NCBI GenBank assembly: GCA_029907105.1 | Contig: JARYMM010000003.1 | Span: forward strand, 1 to 64,000 | Source: Anaerolineae bacterium | GTDB lineage: Bacteria > Chloroflexota > Anaerolineae > UBA3071 | Length of the DNA stretch: 64,000 bases | Direction of reading: 5' to 3' | Shown here: positions 1 to 7,647 of the stretch, one piece after another | Layout of the letters: the number at the start of each line of letters is the position of its first letter | Numbering within the stretch: the first letter of the stretch is position 1 | Translations under genes and position numbers: made by a program | The notes under the pieces: generated by a model | What the model saw: the letters and a program-made list of their open reading frames with translations, nothing else | Told to the model about the DNA's origin: nothing | Databases searched by the model: none

Positions 1-20
1 TCAAAGCCTCTTTCGCTCAT
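1..20 (-). CDS. 5' end of an unidentified gene (partial)
   Basis: Only the start is in the window: on the minus strand GGAGG, a 5-nt spacer, then ATG reading MSERGF and running off the edge. It lies downstream of pheS, where pheT is often found, but these six residues do not resemble a typical PheT start, so I make no functional call. Confidence 0.5.
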
Positions 21-43
21 CGTATCCTCCTTAGCCGCCTTAT

Positions 44-190
44 CACCTCGTTGCCTCATTGCCTCGTTGCCTTATTGCCTCGTTACCTTATTGCCCCGTT
101 GCCTTATTGCCTCGTTGCCTCATTGCCCCGTTGCCTTATTGCCTCGTTGCCTCATTGCCCCGTTGCCTTATTGCCTCGTTGCCCCGCTGT
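44..190. repeat. Octanucleotide tandem array (TTGCCTCG/TTGCCTTA)
   Basis: About eighteen degenerate 8-nt units fill the space between pheS and the next minus-strand gene. Units vary mainly at the last three bases (TCG, TTA, TCA, CCG). The array is open in plus-strand frames as an 8-residue repeat rich in Leu, Pro and Cys, which I treat as noncoding. The same word recurs at 21846-22020, where both orientations are present. Confidence 0.85.
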
Positions 191-191
191 C

Positions 192-1238
192 TCAGAACTG
201 TCGCAGGAAGCGCAAATCGTTGCCATAGAACAGGCGGATATCATCAATGCTGTATTTCACCATCGCCGGCCGCTCGACGCCGAAGCCGAAGGCGAAGCCG
301 CTCCACTCGTCGGGGTCGTAGCCGCCGTTCTGCAGGACGACGGGGTGCACCATGCCCGCGCCGGCCACCTCCAGCCAGCCGCTTTGCTTGCACACGCGGC
401 ACCCCGCGCCGTGGCAGAGGATGCAGTCCATGTCTACCTCGATGCTGGGCTCGGTGAAGGGAAAGTAGGAGCCGCGAATGCGCACGCGGCGCTCCGGGCC
501 ATAGAAACGCCGGGCGAACTCCGCCGCCGTGCCGATCAGGTCGCTCAGGGTGATGCCGTGGCCTACCGCCAGCCCCTCCACCTGGTAGAATTGATGCTCG
601 GAGCGGGCGGTGATCTGTTCGTAGCGGTAGCACTTGCCGGGCAGGATGACGCGGATGGGCTCCGGGCAGCGCTCACGCATCACCCGGATCTGCCCCGGCG
701 AGGTGTGCGTGCGCAGGAGCAGGCCCTGGGTTGAGCCCGTCGAAGCCTCGTCGCTGATCCAGAAGGTGTCCCACATGTCGCGGGCCGGATGATGCGGCGG
801 CATGTTGAGCAGCCCGAAGTTCATCTCGTCGGTCTCCACATCGGGGGACTCGTAGACCTGGAAGCCCATCTCGGCGAAGATGGCGATGATCTTGCGCAGG
901 GTCTGGGTGGTGATGTGCAGATGGCCAGGGCCGGTGGGGCGGCCGGGCAGAGTCACGTCCAGCGCCTCGGCGGCCAGCGCCCTGGCCAGCTCCTGGCGGG
1001 CCAGCGCCTCCTTTCGTTCCTCAAAGGCGGCCTCCAGAGTGCGCTTCAGTTCGTTGGCCGCCTGGCCGAAGGCAGGGCGTTCCTCCCTGGGCAGGCTGCC
1101 GATGAGGTCCATCAACGCGCTCACCCGCCCTTTGCGGCCCAGGTAGGCGATGCGCCAGGCTTCCAGGGCGGTTGCATCCTCTACCGCTTCCAGGGCCCGC
1201 AGCGCCTCCCCTCGCAAACTCTCGATTCGCTCTAGCAT
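192..1238 (-). CDS. pheS: Phenylalanyl-tRNA synthetase alpha subunit
   Basis: Catalytic subunit of the cytoplasmic enzyme that charges tRNA-Phe, 348 aa, normal for the family. The N-terminal coiled coil (about residues 1-90) is followed by the class II core with LLLRTHTSPGQIR (173-185), a Cys-rich CILCHGAGCRVC segment and the C-terminal FGFGVERPAMVKY motif. The ATG at 1238 is chosen because AAGGAG lies 7 nt upstream; a longer open frame to 1337 lacks homology. Residues about 165-172 (ASTGSTQG) look like a short insertion just before the highly conserved LLLRTHTS strand. A Phe T-box at 1851-2531 points at this gene, although a TA module now lies between. No pheT is visible; the next gene is cut by the window edge. 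Confidence 0.96.
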   Translation of the reverse strand: MLERIESLRGEALRALEAVEDATALEAWRIAYLGRKGRVSALMDLIGSLPREERPAFGQAANELKRTLEAAFEERKEALARQELARALAAEALDVTLPGRPTGPGHLHITTQTLRKIIAIFAEMGFQVYESPDVETDEMNFGLLNMPPHHPARDMWDTFWISDEASTGSTQGLLLRTHTSPGQIRVMRERCPEPIRVILPGKCYRYEQITARSEHQFYQVEGLAVGHGITLSDLIGTAAEFARRFYGPERRVRIRGSYFPFTEPSIEVDMDCILCHGAGCRVCKQSGWLEVAGAGMVHPVVLQNGGYDPDEWSGFAFGFGVERPAMVKYSIDDIRLFYGNDLRFLRQF

Positions 1239-1283
1239 AGTCAACTCCTTCCAACGAAAATGGCGAAAACCGCATTGATATGG

Positions 1284-1289
1284 TATAAT
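1284..1289 (+). promoter_or_regulatory. Extended -10 promoter for the TA pair
   Basis: TGGTATAAT (1281-1289) is a perfect -10 with the TGn extension; no good -35 is visible. It lies about 65 bp before the antitoxin start and probably drives the plus-strand TA module. Confidence 0.55.
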
Positions 1290-1352
1290 TACGGTTGAGA
1301 AAACTCGCTCCAGACTGTTATACACCCAGAACTTCAAGCCAGGGGGAGTGAA

Positions 1353-1610
1353 ATGTCTTCAATCGCCACAATCACCATCAGCGGGCCGACAGAAATACTA
1401 GCCGATCTGGGCACACGCAAAGCTATTCTACTGCCATTAGAGGAATATGAGGCATTGCTTGATCGACTTGAAGAGCTAGAAGACATCCTTGACTCTCACG
1501 TCGCCCTAGCTGAATATCGAGCCGGGCAAGGGCGTTCACTCCAAGCCTATCTCGCCGAAAGAAAGGAACGCTATCGTGTATCGCGTGGATTGGGCGAGCA
1601 AGAGAGTTGA
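1353..1610 (+). CDS. Phd/YefM-like antitoxin
   Basis: 85-residue acidic protein. The N-terminal half (about residues 1-45) has the beta-strand/helix pattern of Phd/YefM antitoxins (ILPLEEYEALLDRLEELED region), and a charged C-terminal tail probably wraps the toxin. It starts after a GGGGGAG ribosome binding site. Its last 35 nt overlap the toxin gene, the usual arrangement for translational coupling. Such antitoxins neutralise their partner and repress their own operon. The pair lies head-to-head with pheS and inside the path of the pheS leader transcript. Confidence 0.8.
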   Translation: MSSIATITISGPTEILADLGTRKAILLPLEEYEALLDRLEELEDILDSHVALAEYRAGQGRSLQAYLAERKERYRVSRGLGEQES

Positions 1611-1839
1611 ACGCCAACTGGAAAGACTGCCGCAGGATGCTCAGGAGCGCGTTCTGAAAGCCATCGCCGCTCTCGCTGATAATCCTCGTCCCTTTGGCGT
1701 GCAAAAGCTGGAGGACGACCTCTACCGCATTCGGATTGGAAGATACCGCGTCGTTTACTGGGTGAGCGATGAGGAGCGTCTCGTAGTCATCACCAAGGTT
1801 GCCAAACGCAGTGAGCACACCTATCGACGCTTGCGGTAG
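1576..1839 (+). CDS. RelE/ParE-family toxin
   Basis: 87 residues with a RelE/ParE profile: VDWASKRVERQLERLP at the start, then LEDDLYRIRIGRYRVVYWV, the hallmark strand pair of RelE mRNA interferases and ParE gyrase inhibitors, then a basic C-terminus. The start is GTG at 1576, inside the antitoxin frame. I cannot decide between the RelE and ParE activities from sequence alone. The stop lies 11 bp from the A-run of the pheS T-box terminator, so the module sits exactly between terminator and pheS. Confidence 0.85.
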   Translation: MYRVDWASKRVERQLERLPQDAQERVLKAIAALADNPRPFGVQKLEDDLYRIRIGRYRVVYWVSDEERLVVITKVAKRSEHTYRRLR

Positions 1840-1850
1840 CACCTCCAACC

Positions 1851-1884
1851 AAAAAAGCTCTCGTCCTTCCTTGAGGACGAGAGC
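1851..1884 (-). terminator. T-box intrinsic terminator
   Basis: A perfect 11-bp stem (GCTCTCGTCCT at 1857-1867 with its complement at 1874-1884) is followed on the minus strand by six U residues (1856-1851). It lies directly downstream of the T-box antiterminator sequence, as in class I transcriptional T-boxes. Confidence 0.9.
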
Positions 1885-2020
1885 GTCGCACTCCCGCGGT
1901 ACCACCTCACTTGACCGGCTTCGCCGGCCCCCCTCAACCACCGACGGCGATGGCTTCCATCGGTCATCGCTTATCGGCTGCCCCGCTAACGGTGGGCTTC
2001 CGGAGCCCCCTACTTGTTGG

Positions 2021-2082
2021 TAGATTGGTAAACTGGTAATTGGTACATTGGTAGCTACTTTCCCCGGTCTACCAATCTACCA
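2021..2082. repeat. 7/8-nt tandem array (ATTGGTA words)
   Basis: Units such as ATTGGTA, AACTGGTA and CATTGGTA, then the inverse word CTACCAAT at 2070-2080 and again at 2369-2390. The arrays bracket the three foldback copies, so the repeats were probably built up inside the leader. Confidence 0.7.
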
Positions 2083-2083
2083 G

Positions 2084-2365
2084 CCTCAGTGGATAGAAAT
2101 TTGCTCTGAGGGGATCGTCAGATCCCCGGTTTTCGCCAGGATCTGACGATCCTGGCGGAGCGATTTTCCATCTGCTGAGTCTACCAGCCTCAGTGGATGG
2201 AAATTTGCTCTGAGGGGATCGTCAGATCCCCGGTTTTCGCCAGGATCTGACGATCCTGGCGGAGCGATTTTCCATCTGCTGAGTCTACCAGCCTCAGTGG
2301 ATGGAAATTTGCTCTGAGGGGATCGTCAGATCCCCGGTCTTCGGAGCGATTTTCCATCTACTGAG
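2084..2365. repeat. Three tandem copies of a 104-bp-period foldback element inside the T-box linker
   Basis: Copies start at 2084, 2188 and 2292. Each begins CCTCAGTGGATNGAAATTTGCTC and ends with a diverged inverse copy of that sequence, so the unit folds back. Copies 1 and 2 carry two inner palindromes (GGATCGTCAGATCC and GGATCTGACGATCC followed by tggCGGAGC). Copy 3 lacks the second inner palindrome. Copies are separated by TCTACCAG. A diverged single copy lies at 4853-4973. Confidence 0.9.
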
Positions 2366-2537
2366 TCTACCAATCTACAGTCTACCAGCTACCCCGTTCA
2401 GAGGTCGGCTCAGGAGCGAACTTCGGCGGGTTTCCTCCGAGCGGGGCTTGCAGTCCACGACCCCGCCTCCCTGGCGGCCTCCCCCCGCTTACTCCTCTCC
2501 GTCACAGCCTTTGCAGGATGATCTTCATTGTGAGCGC

Positions 2538-2566
2538 ATTATGCCCCAAAAGCGCCTTTTTGTCAA
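2538..2566 (-). promoter_or_regulatory. Consensus promoter of the T-box-pheS transcript
   Basis: On the minus strand TTGACA (2566-2561), a 17-bp spacer and CATAAT (2543-2538). The predicted start is near 2531, about 25 nt before T-box Stem I, which is the expected geometry. Confidence 0.85.
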
Positions 2567-2588
2567 ATGCCGTTCGAGCCCGCCGAGC

Positions 2589-3062
2589 CTATCCCCCCGG
2601 ACAGACACCCGGCGGCCGCGGCGTGGGCGGGCCGCGCCATTCCCCTCCCCCTGTTCCCGACGCCTCGCCGTAGAAATACGTATAGAGCAGTTCCGCCGCC
2701 TGCTGTGTCTCCCGTTGCACGTCTGCAAACTCCTGGAGCCTGGCCACCCCGCCAAGTTGCTCCACAAGCCGCAGCTCTCGCTCGGCGTTCAGCAGGCAGC
2801 TCAGGCCGGCAGCCAGGCACTCATCTCCTTTCCCTGGGCATGCCGAGAGCGAGCCCGCAGCTTCGTCCAGGGCCAGCAAGGCTTTCGTCCAGGCGGCCTG
2901 CGCCTCAGCCTCGTTGCCGATCATCCCGGGCCTTTGACGAGCCAGCTCCAGGGCATGCTGCACGCGGGCCAGCGCCCCTTCTCGCACCTCGTCCGCCCTT
3001 CTGCTGCAGGCGGCGAGCAGCAGCGCCAATAGCAGGAATGACAGGAATCGCCGGTCCTTCAT
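2589..3062 (-). CDS. Small lipoprotein of unknown function
   Basis: 157 residues. The N-terminus is a lipoprotein signal, hydrophobic residues 5-18 ending in the lipobox LLAAC, so the mature protein should be attached to the outer face of the membrane. The rest is helical (about 25-125), with several Cys residues and a Gly/Pro-rich tail that may be disordered. The ATG overlaps the radA stop codon (ATGA), so it is translated together with radA. I recognise no family. Confidence 0.7.
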   Translation of the reverse strand: MKDRRFLSFLLLALLLAACSRRADEVREGALARVQHALELARQRPGMIGNEAEAQAAWTKALLALDEAAGSLSACPGKGDECLAAGLSCLLNAERELRLVEQLGGVARLQEFADVQRETQQAAELLYTYFYGEASGTGGGEWRGPPTPRPPGVCPGG

Positions 3063-4426
3063 CCCACCAGCGCAGCCTCCAGTGCTTCGTGCACTGTGCG
3101 TACACCGATGATCTCGATACCCTGTGGTGCGCTCTTCTTGCCGCGCTGGGGCCAGCGGGGCGTCAGGCAGCGGGTGAAGCCCAGCCGCGCCGCTTCGTTC
3201 AGCCGCTGCGGCAGATGGCTCACGCTGCGCAACTCGCCGGAAAGCCCCACCTCGCCCACGATGGCCAGGTCGGCGGCCACCGGCCGGTTGCGGAAGCTGG
3301 AGCCGATGGCCACGGCGATGGCCAGGTCGGCAGCGGGCTCGCTGACCCTCAGCCCGCCCACCACGTTGACGAAGATGTCCTGATCCGAAAGCCGCATCCC
3401 CACGCGGCGCGAAAGCACCGCCGCCAGCAGCAGCAGACGGTTGAAGTCCACCCCGTTAGCCGTGCGGCGGGGGATGTGGAAGGCGCTGGTCGAGGCCAGG
3501 GCCTGGATCTCCACCAGCAACGGCCGCGTCCCCTCCATGGTCACGGCAATGGCCGAGCCGGCGGCATTAGGCAGCCGCTCGGAGAGGAAAGCCTCCGAGG
3601 GGTTGCTCACTTCCACCAGCCCTTCCTCGCCCATCTCGAAGATGCCCACCTCGTCGGTGGAGCCGAAACGGTTTTTGGCCGCTCGCAGCAGGCGGTAGGC
3701 GTGAAAGCGTTCCCCCTCCAGGTAGAGCACGGTGTCCACGATATGCTCCAGCACCTTGGGCCCGGCAATAGCGCCCTCTTTGGTGACGTGGCCGACGATG
3801 AAGATGGGGATGGAGTGCGCCTTGGCCAGCCGCAGCAGGTAGCTGGCGCAGTCGCGCACCTGGCTGATGCTCCCCGCCGAGGAGGAGAGGGCGTCGGTGG
3901 TGATGGACTGGATGGAGTCAACGATGGCCAGCCGCGGCTGCATGTGCTCGATGTGGGCGGCGATGCTTTCCAGACGCGTTTCGCCCAGGACGTAGAGGGT
4001 GTCGTCTTTGATGCCCAGACGTTCTGCCCGCAGCTTGATCTGCTGGGGGCTCTCCTCGCCGGAGGCGTAGAGCACCGTGTGGCCCTGGCGGGCCAGCAGC
4101 GAGGCCAGTTGAAGCAGCAGTGTGGATTTGCCGATGCCCGGATCGCCGCCGATGAGCACGCCGGAGCCGGGCACGATGCCGCCGCCCAGCACGCGGCTCA
4201 GCTCGCCGATGGCCACAGGAATGCGCTCGAAGCCATCGGCGGAAATGGCCGGCAGTGGCTGGGGGACGGTTTCCGGCGCGGCCAGCGGGCGGGCCGGCCC
4301 CCGCTCCTCAGCGACCACCGTCTCCACCAGCGTGTTCCATTCGCCGCAGTCGGGACAGCGCCCACTCCACTTGAGCTGGGTGCTGCCGCACTGCTGGCAG
4401 ACGTAGCGGGTTTTGACTTTGGCCAT
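3059..4426 (-). CDS. radA: DNA repair protein RadA
   Basis: 455-residue RecA-like ATPase that promotes branch migration in recombinational repair. Seen in order: N-terminal four-Cys zinc finger (YVCQQCGS and GRCPDCGEW), Walker A GGDPGIGKST, the RadA-specific KNRFGSTDEVGIFEM motif and a C-terminal Lon-like domain with conserved GGLRVSEPAADLA. The start at 4426 is preferred over ATGs at 4432 and 4453 because AAGGA lies 7 nt upstream. It is downstream of a DUF2283 gene and overlaps the lipoprotein gene, forming a probable three-gene operon. Confidence 0.96.
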   Translation of the reverse strand: MAKVKTRYVCQQCGSTQLKWSGRCPDCGEWNTLVETVVAEERGPARPLAAPETVPQPLPAISADGFERIPVAIGELSRVLGGGIVPGSGVLIGGDPGIGKSTLLLQLASLLARQGHTVLYASGEESPQQIKLRAERLGIKDDTLYVLGETRLESIAAHIEHMQPRLAIVDSIQSITTDALSSSAGSISQVRDCASYLLRLAKAHSIPIFIVGHVTKEGAIAGPKVLEHIVDTVLYLEGERFHAYRLLRAAKNRFGSTDEVGIFEMGEEGLVEVSNPSEAFLSERLPNAAGSAIAVTMEGTRPLLVEIQALASTSAFHIPRRTANGVDFNRLLLLAAVLSRRVGMRLSDQDIFVNVVGGLRVSEPAADLAIAVAIGSSFRNRPVAADLAIVGEVGLSGELRSVSHLPQRLNEAARLGFTRCLTPRWPQRGKKSAPQGIEIIGVRTVHEALEAALVG

Positions 4427-4490
4427 GCTCATTCCTTGTGGCGGGCGAACCATCCCCGCACGATGTCTCGGCTGGGCGAAGGCAGTTCCT

Positions 4491-4736
4491 CTAAGCGAAC
4501 GTTTTCTCTTTGACTCGAAACTCAGTGTAGAGTGGTAAGGCTTGCGGGTGAGCCAGATCGCTGAAACGACTAACGAAGTTGAGGACCGTGATACCCACTA
4601 TCTCGCCTGTCAGGGGATGTACGCGAAGCAGCACGTCTTCCCCGATTTCTTTCGAGACGGCCTCTTGAGGCTTTCCTATTGAAAGATAGAAAACATCGCC
4701 TTCCCGATCATAGAAGAAGTTGGTCATCTCTGCCAT
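4491..4736 (-). CDS. DUF2283 family protein, probably leaderless
   Basis: 81 residues with the DUF2283 pattern: FFYDREGDVFYLSIG, then a conserved EDVLLRVHPLTGEIVGITVLNF strand set. The function of the family is unknown; members often neighbour TA-like genes. A promoter at 4743-4771 puts the transcription start at or next to the A of this ATG, so the mRNA would have no leader. The gene is 64 bp upstream of radA and probably shares its transcript. Confidence 0.75.
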   Translation of the reverse strand: MAEMTNFFYDREGDVFYLSIGKPQEAVSKEIGEDVLLRVHPLTGEIVGITVLNFVSRFSDLAHPQALPLYTEFRVKEKTFA

Positions 4737-4742
4737 AATCCC

Positions 4743-4771
4743 ATTTTACCTCACTTGCGAACATACGTCAA
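4743..4771 (-). promoter_or_regulatory. Promoter of DUF2283-radA
   Basis: Minus strand TTGACG (4771-4766), 17-bp spacer, TAAAAT (4748-4743). Six bases separate the -10 from the ATG at 4736. Confidence 0.8.
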
Positions 4772-4852
4772 ATGAAACAAAAACGGCCAGCCACCTTACC
4801 GGCAACCAGCCGCAAGAATTCCAGTCAATGCTTAATCCTCGGTGGGACGCAG

Positions 4853-4973
4853 CCTCAGTGGATCGCAAATGCTCACAGTGGACTGCCGGGCTTATCCTGG
4901 ACGAAGTGAAGGGCCCGTCGCTTTCCCGCTGGACTTGACAGTCCAGCGAGAGCAAACCGTGATCCACCGAGGC
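4853..4973. repeat. Single copy of the foldback element found in the T-box leader
   Basis: Begins CCTCAGTGGATCGCAAATGCTC and ends GATCCACCGAGGC, an imperfect inverted pair. Inside are TCCTGGACGAAGTGAAGGGCCC and the palindrome GCTGGACTTGACAGTCCAGC followed by GAGAGC. It shares ends and inner palindrome layout with the copies at 2084-2365. Confidence 0.75.
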
Positions 4974-4977
4974 TCAA

Positions 4978-5013
4978 CCGAACCCCAAACCCCGAACTCC
5001 GAACCCCGAACCC
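4978..5013. repeat. Heptanucleotide array (GAACCCC)
   Basis: Five 7-nt units (GAACCCC, AAACCCC, GAACTCC, GAACCCC, GAACCCT) end at the clpC stop codon. Together with 4740-4977 this is all the noncoding DNA between clpC and DUF2283. Confidence 0.8.
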
Positions 5014-7538
5014 TATGCCAGCGCCTCCTCCAACATCTCCCGCACCTCGTCTATCGCTGCGGGGAGCTTATTGAGCTTTACTTCGATCTCCCCCTGCTCA
5101 TTGACATCTACCAGGATGACGTCGCCGGGGGCGAATTTCTCGGCCAGCAGCATCTCGCTCAGCCTGTCTTCCACCTGGTGCTGGATCGCCCGTCGCAGCG
5201 GCCGGGCGCCGAACTCAGGATTGTACCCTTCCTCGGCCAGCTTCTCCTTGGCCGCTTCCGTGGCCTGCAGGATGACCCCGTGCTCATCCAGCCGCCGCTG
5301 CACCTGCTTCAGCTCCAGGTCCACGATCCGCTTGATCTCCTCGCGGGTCAGCGCTCGAAAGACCATGACGCCATCCAGCCGATTGCGGAACTCGGGGCGG
5401 AAGGTGCGGTTGAATTCGGCCAACACCTTCTGGCACATCTCCTGGTAATCCCGCTCCCATTCCTCCGCCGTGCGCGGCTGCTGGCTATCCGCCCCCTTTA
5501 CCTTCGCCTGGAAGCCCAGCGCCGCCGAGCGCTTGATCAGCTCGGCGCCCACATTGGAGGTCATGATGATGATGGTGTTGCGGAAATCCACCTCGCGCCC
5601 TTTGGCGTCGGCAAGGCGCCCGTCCTCCATGATTTGCAGCAGTATGTTGAAGGCGTCGGGATGGGCCTTCTCGATCTCGTCGAAGCAGATGACGGAGTAG
5701 GGGCGGCGACGGATGGCCTCGGTCAGTTGGCCGGCTTCCTCGTAGCCGATGTAGCCCGGCGGCGCACCCACCAGCCGGGAGACGGTATGCCGCTCCATGA
5801 ACTCCGACATGTCCAGTTGCAGCAGCGCGTCTTCGCTGCCGAACATGAACTCGGCCAACGCTTTGGCCAGCAGCGTCTTGCCCACTCCCGTGGGGCCCAG
5901 GAAGACAAAACTGCCGATGGGACGCGAGGGGTCTTTCAGGCCCGACCGCGCCCGCCGCACGGCCTTGGCAATGGCGGCGATGGGCTCATCCTGCCCCACG
6001 ACCCTCTCGTGCAGCGCTTCTTCCATGTGCAACAGGCGCTGCGATTCCTCGGCGGCGATGCGCGAGACGGGCACGCCGGTCCACATGCTCACCACCTCGG
6101 CCACGTCGTCGGCGGTCACGCGAGGGCGCTCGGCCATGCCCTCCCCATCCAGCCGCATTTGTTCCATCTGTTCCTGCAATTCGCTGGCACGACGGCTCAG
6201 GGCGATGGCTTCCTCGATCTGCTCGGCCATCAGGGCTTCCTGCCGTTGCTTCTCCACGGCGCGCAGGCTGGCGAAGGCTTCGCGCAGGGCTATGGCCCGC
6301 GGGGTCTTGTACATGCGCACGCGCGAGGCGGCCTCGTCAATGGCGTCTATGGCCTTGTCGGGCAGGTAGCGATCGGTCACATAGCGGGCAGTCAGTTGGG
6401 CGGCGGCACGCAGCGCCTCGTCACTGATCTCCAGATGGTGATGCGCCTCGTAGCGCGCCTTGATCCCTCGCAGGATGTCAATCGTCTCCTCGACGGTCGG
6501 TTCTTCCACCAGCACCGGCTGGAAGCGCCGCTCCAGGGCGGCATCGCTCTCGATGCGCTTGCGATACTCGGAGAGGGTGGTGGCGCCGATGCACTGCAAT
6601 TCGCCGCGAGCCAGGGCGGGCTTGAGGATGTTGGCGGCGTCCACTGAACTGCCGGCGGCGCCGGCTCCCACCAGCATGTGCACCTCATCAATGAAGAGGA
6701 TGGACTTGCTTTCCTTGATCTCCTCGATGACTTTTTTCAGCCGCTGTTCGAACTGCCCGCGGTACATGGTCCCGGCCACCAGGCTGCCCACGTCCAGCAT
6801 CAGGAGACGCTTCTCCTGCAGGGATTCCGGCACATCGCCCATGACGATGCGCTGGGCGATGCCTTCCACGATGGCTGTTTTGCCCACGCCGGGCTCGCCG
6901 ACGAGGGCCGGATTGTTTTTCGTGCGGCGGGAAAGGATCTGGATGACGCGCTCGATCTCTTTCTGACGGCCGATGACCGGGTCGAGCTTGTCTTCCGCCG
7001 CCAGTGCGGTGAGGTCAACGGCCAGTTGGTCCAGCAGTTTGGTCTCGGGGCGGGGCGCTTTTTCGCCTTTGGCCTTCTCCGGCGCCGGCTCGCCCATCTC
7101 CAGGAGATGGCGCACGGCGGCTGTGCGCACCTGTTTGGGGTTCACGCCCAGCTTCTCCAGGGCTTCCGTGGCGATACAGGGTTCATTGGCCATCAGCCCC
7201 AGCAGCAAGTGACCCGGGCTGATGTAGTGATGGCCCATGGCCCGGGCCTCGTCAATGGCCTTCTGGATCGCTTCTTTGGTGCTGGGCGTGAGCACGGGGC
7301 GGCTCACCCGCGCGCCCCTTCGCTCAGGCATCATACGCTCCAGGCTGCGGATGACGTGGGAGGGGCGTATGTCCAGCCGGCGCAGCACCTGGGCGGTGAT
7401 GCCCTCTTCTTCTTTGACCAGGCTGAGGAGCAGGTGTTCAGTGCCCACGTAATCGTGGTTCAGGCGGCGCGCCTCTTCCACGGCCTGGCTGAGAATCTGT
7501 TGCGTTTGCTTGGTGAAACGGTCCAGCTTCTCTGACAT
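5013..7538 (-). CDS. clpC: ATP-dependent Clp protease ATP-binding subunit ClpC
   Basis: 841-residue Hsp100 unfoldase that feeds substrates to ClpP. The N-terminal double Clp_N repeat (about 1-145) is followed by AAA-1 with Walker [11 protein letters not shown] and [12 protein letters not shown], a middle coiled-coil/UVR-like segment ([18 protein letters not shown]), AAA-2 with [14 protein letters not shown], and the C-terminal Clp_B small domain. The start at 7538 gives the family-typical [11 protein letters not shown]; a 14-residue upstream extension is possible but less family-like. It is 110 bp downstream of rpsA. No clpP, ctsR or mcsAB is in the window, so the regulation is not visible. 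Confidence 0.95.
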   Translation of the reverse strand: MSEKLDRFTKQTQQILSQAVEEARRLNHDYVGTEHLLLSLVKEEEGITAQVLRRLDIRPSHVIRSLERMMPERRGARVSRPVLTPSTKEAIQKAIDEARAMGHHYISPGHLLLGLMANEPCIATEALEKLGVNPKQVRTAAVRHLLEMGEPAPEKAKGEKAPRPETKLLDQLAVDLTALAAEDKLDPVIGRQKEIERVIQILSRRTKNNPALVGEPGVGKTAIVEGIAQRIVMGDVPESLQEKRLLMLDVGSLVAGTMYRGQFEQRLKKVIEEIKESKSILFIDEVHMLVGAGAAGSSVDAANILKPALARGELQCIGATTLSEYRKRIESDAALERRFQPVLVEEPTVEETIDILRGIKARYEAHHHLEISDEALRAAAQLTARYVTDRYLPDKAIDAIDEAASRVRMYKTPRAIALREAFASLRAVEKQRQEALMAEQIEEAIALSRRASELQEQMEQMRLDGEGMAERPRVTADDVAEVVSMWTGVPVSRIAAEESQRLLHMEEALHERVVGQDEPIAAIAKAVRRARSGLKDPSRPIGSFVFLGPTGVGKTLLAKALAEFMFGSEDALLQLDMSEFMERHTVSRLVGAPPGYIGYEEAGQLTEAIRRRPYSVICFDEIEKAHPDAFNILLQIMEDGRLADAKGREVDFRNTIIIMTSNVGAELIKRSAALGFQAKVKGADSQQPRTAEEWERDYQEMCQKVLAEFNRTFRPEFRNRLDGVMVFRALTREEIKRIVDLELKQVQRRLDEHGVILQATEAAKEKLAEEGYNPEFGARPLRRAIQHQVEDRLSEMLLAEKFAPGDVILVDVNEQGEIEVKLNKLPAAIDEVREMLEEALA

Positions 7539-7647
7539 CCGAAATACCTGATCCATGCCGGGAGGCGATGGCCGAAACACCTCCGGCAGCCCTTAGGGGT
7601 GTTATGCTGGGGCGACGTTCCCTCGGGACAAAGGGTTTTCCCCGCTC

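Larger units (their letters stand above)
1851..2531 (-). ncRNA. T-box riboswitch leader (Phe), linker expanded by repeats
   Basis: Read on the minus strand. Just after the promoter comes a Stem I-like segment (about 2505-2401) with GAGGAGTAAG (AGUA motif) on its 5' side and, on its 3' side, GAAGTTCGCTCC; the TTC at 2420-2418 followed by a purine fits a UUC (Phe) specifier. A typical T-box then continues directly, but here some 375 bp of repeats intervene (2025-2400). The 3' part has ACCGTTA (1993-1987), the T-box bulge in GTGGTACCGCGG (1904-1893) and an intrinsic terminator (1884-1851). The family senses uncharged tRNA-Phe and lets transcription continue. The only synthetase gene downstream is pheS, 613 bp beyond the terminator. 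Confidence 0.87.

Noticed and set aside
51-734. Plus-strand protein starting in the octanucleotide array
   Set aside because: The first 45 residues are the array and the remainder is antisense to pheS.
1423-1941. Minus-strand gene directly after the T-box that could be its target
   Set aside because: The frame is antisense to the intact TA pair and begins inside the T-box itself; pheS is the only synthetase in the right direction.
2084-2365. Possible CRISPR array
   Set aside because: Three copies at a constant 104-bp period are nearly identical throughout, with no variable spacers, and each copy folds back. It is a tandem foldback repeat.
2567-4513. 648-codon open frame on the plus strand
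   Set aside because: It is antisense to radA and the lipoprotein gene, has no ribosome binding site and consists of His/Gly/Ala/Arg-rich sequence typical of shadows in GC-rich DNA.
4842-6647. 601-codon frame opposite clpC
   Set aside because: Shadow of the conserved clpC gene; no start signal or homology.
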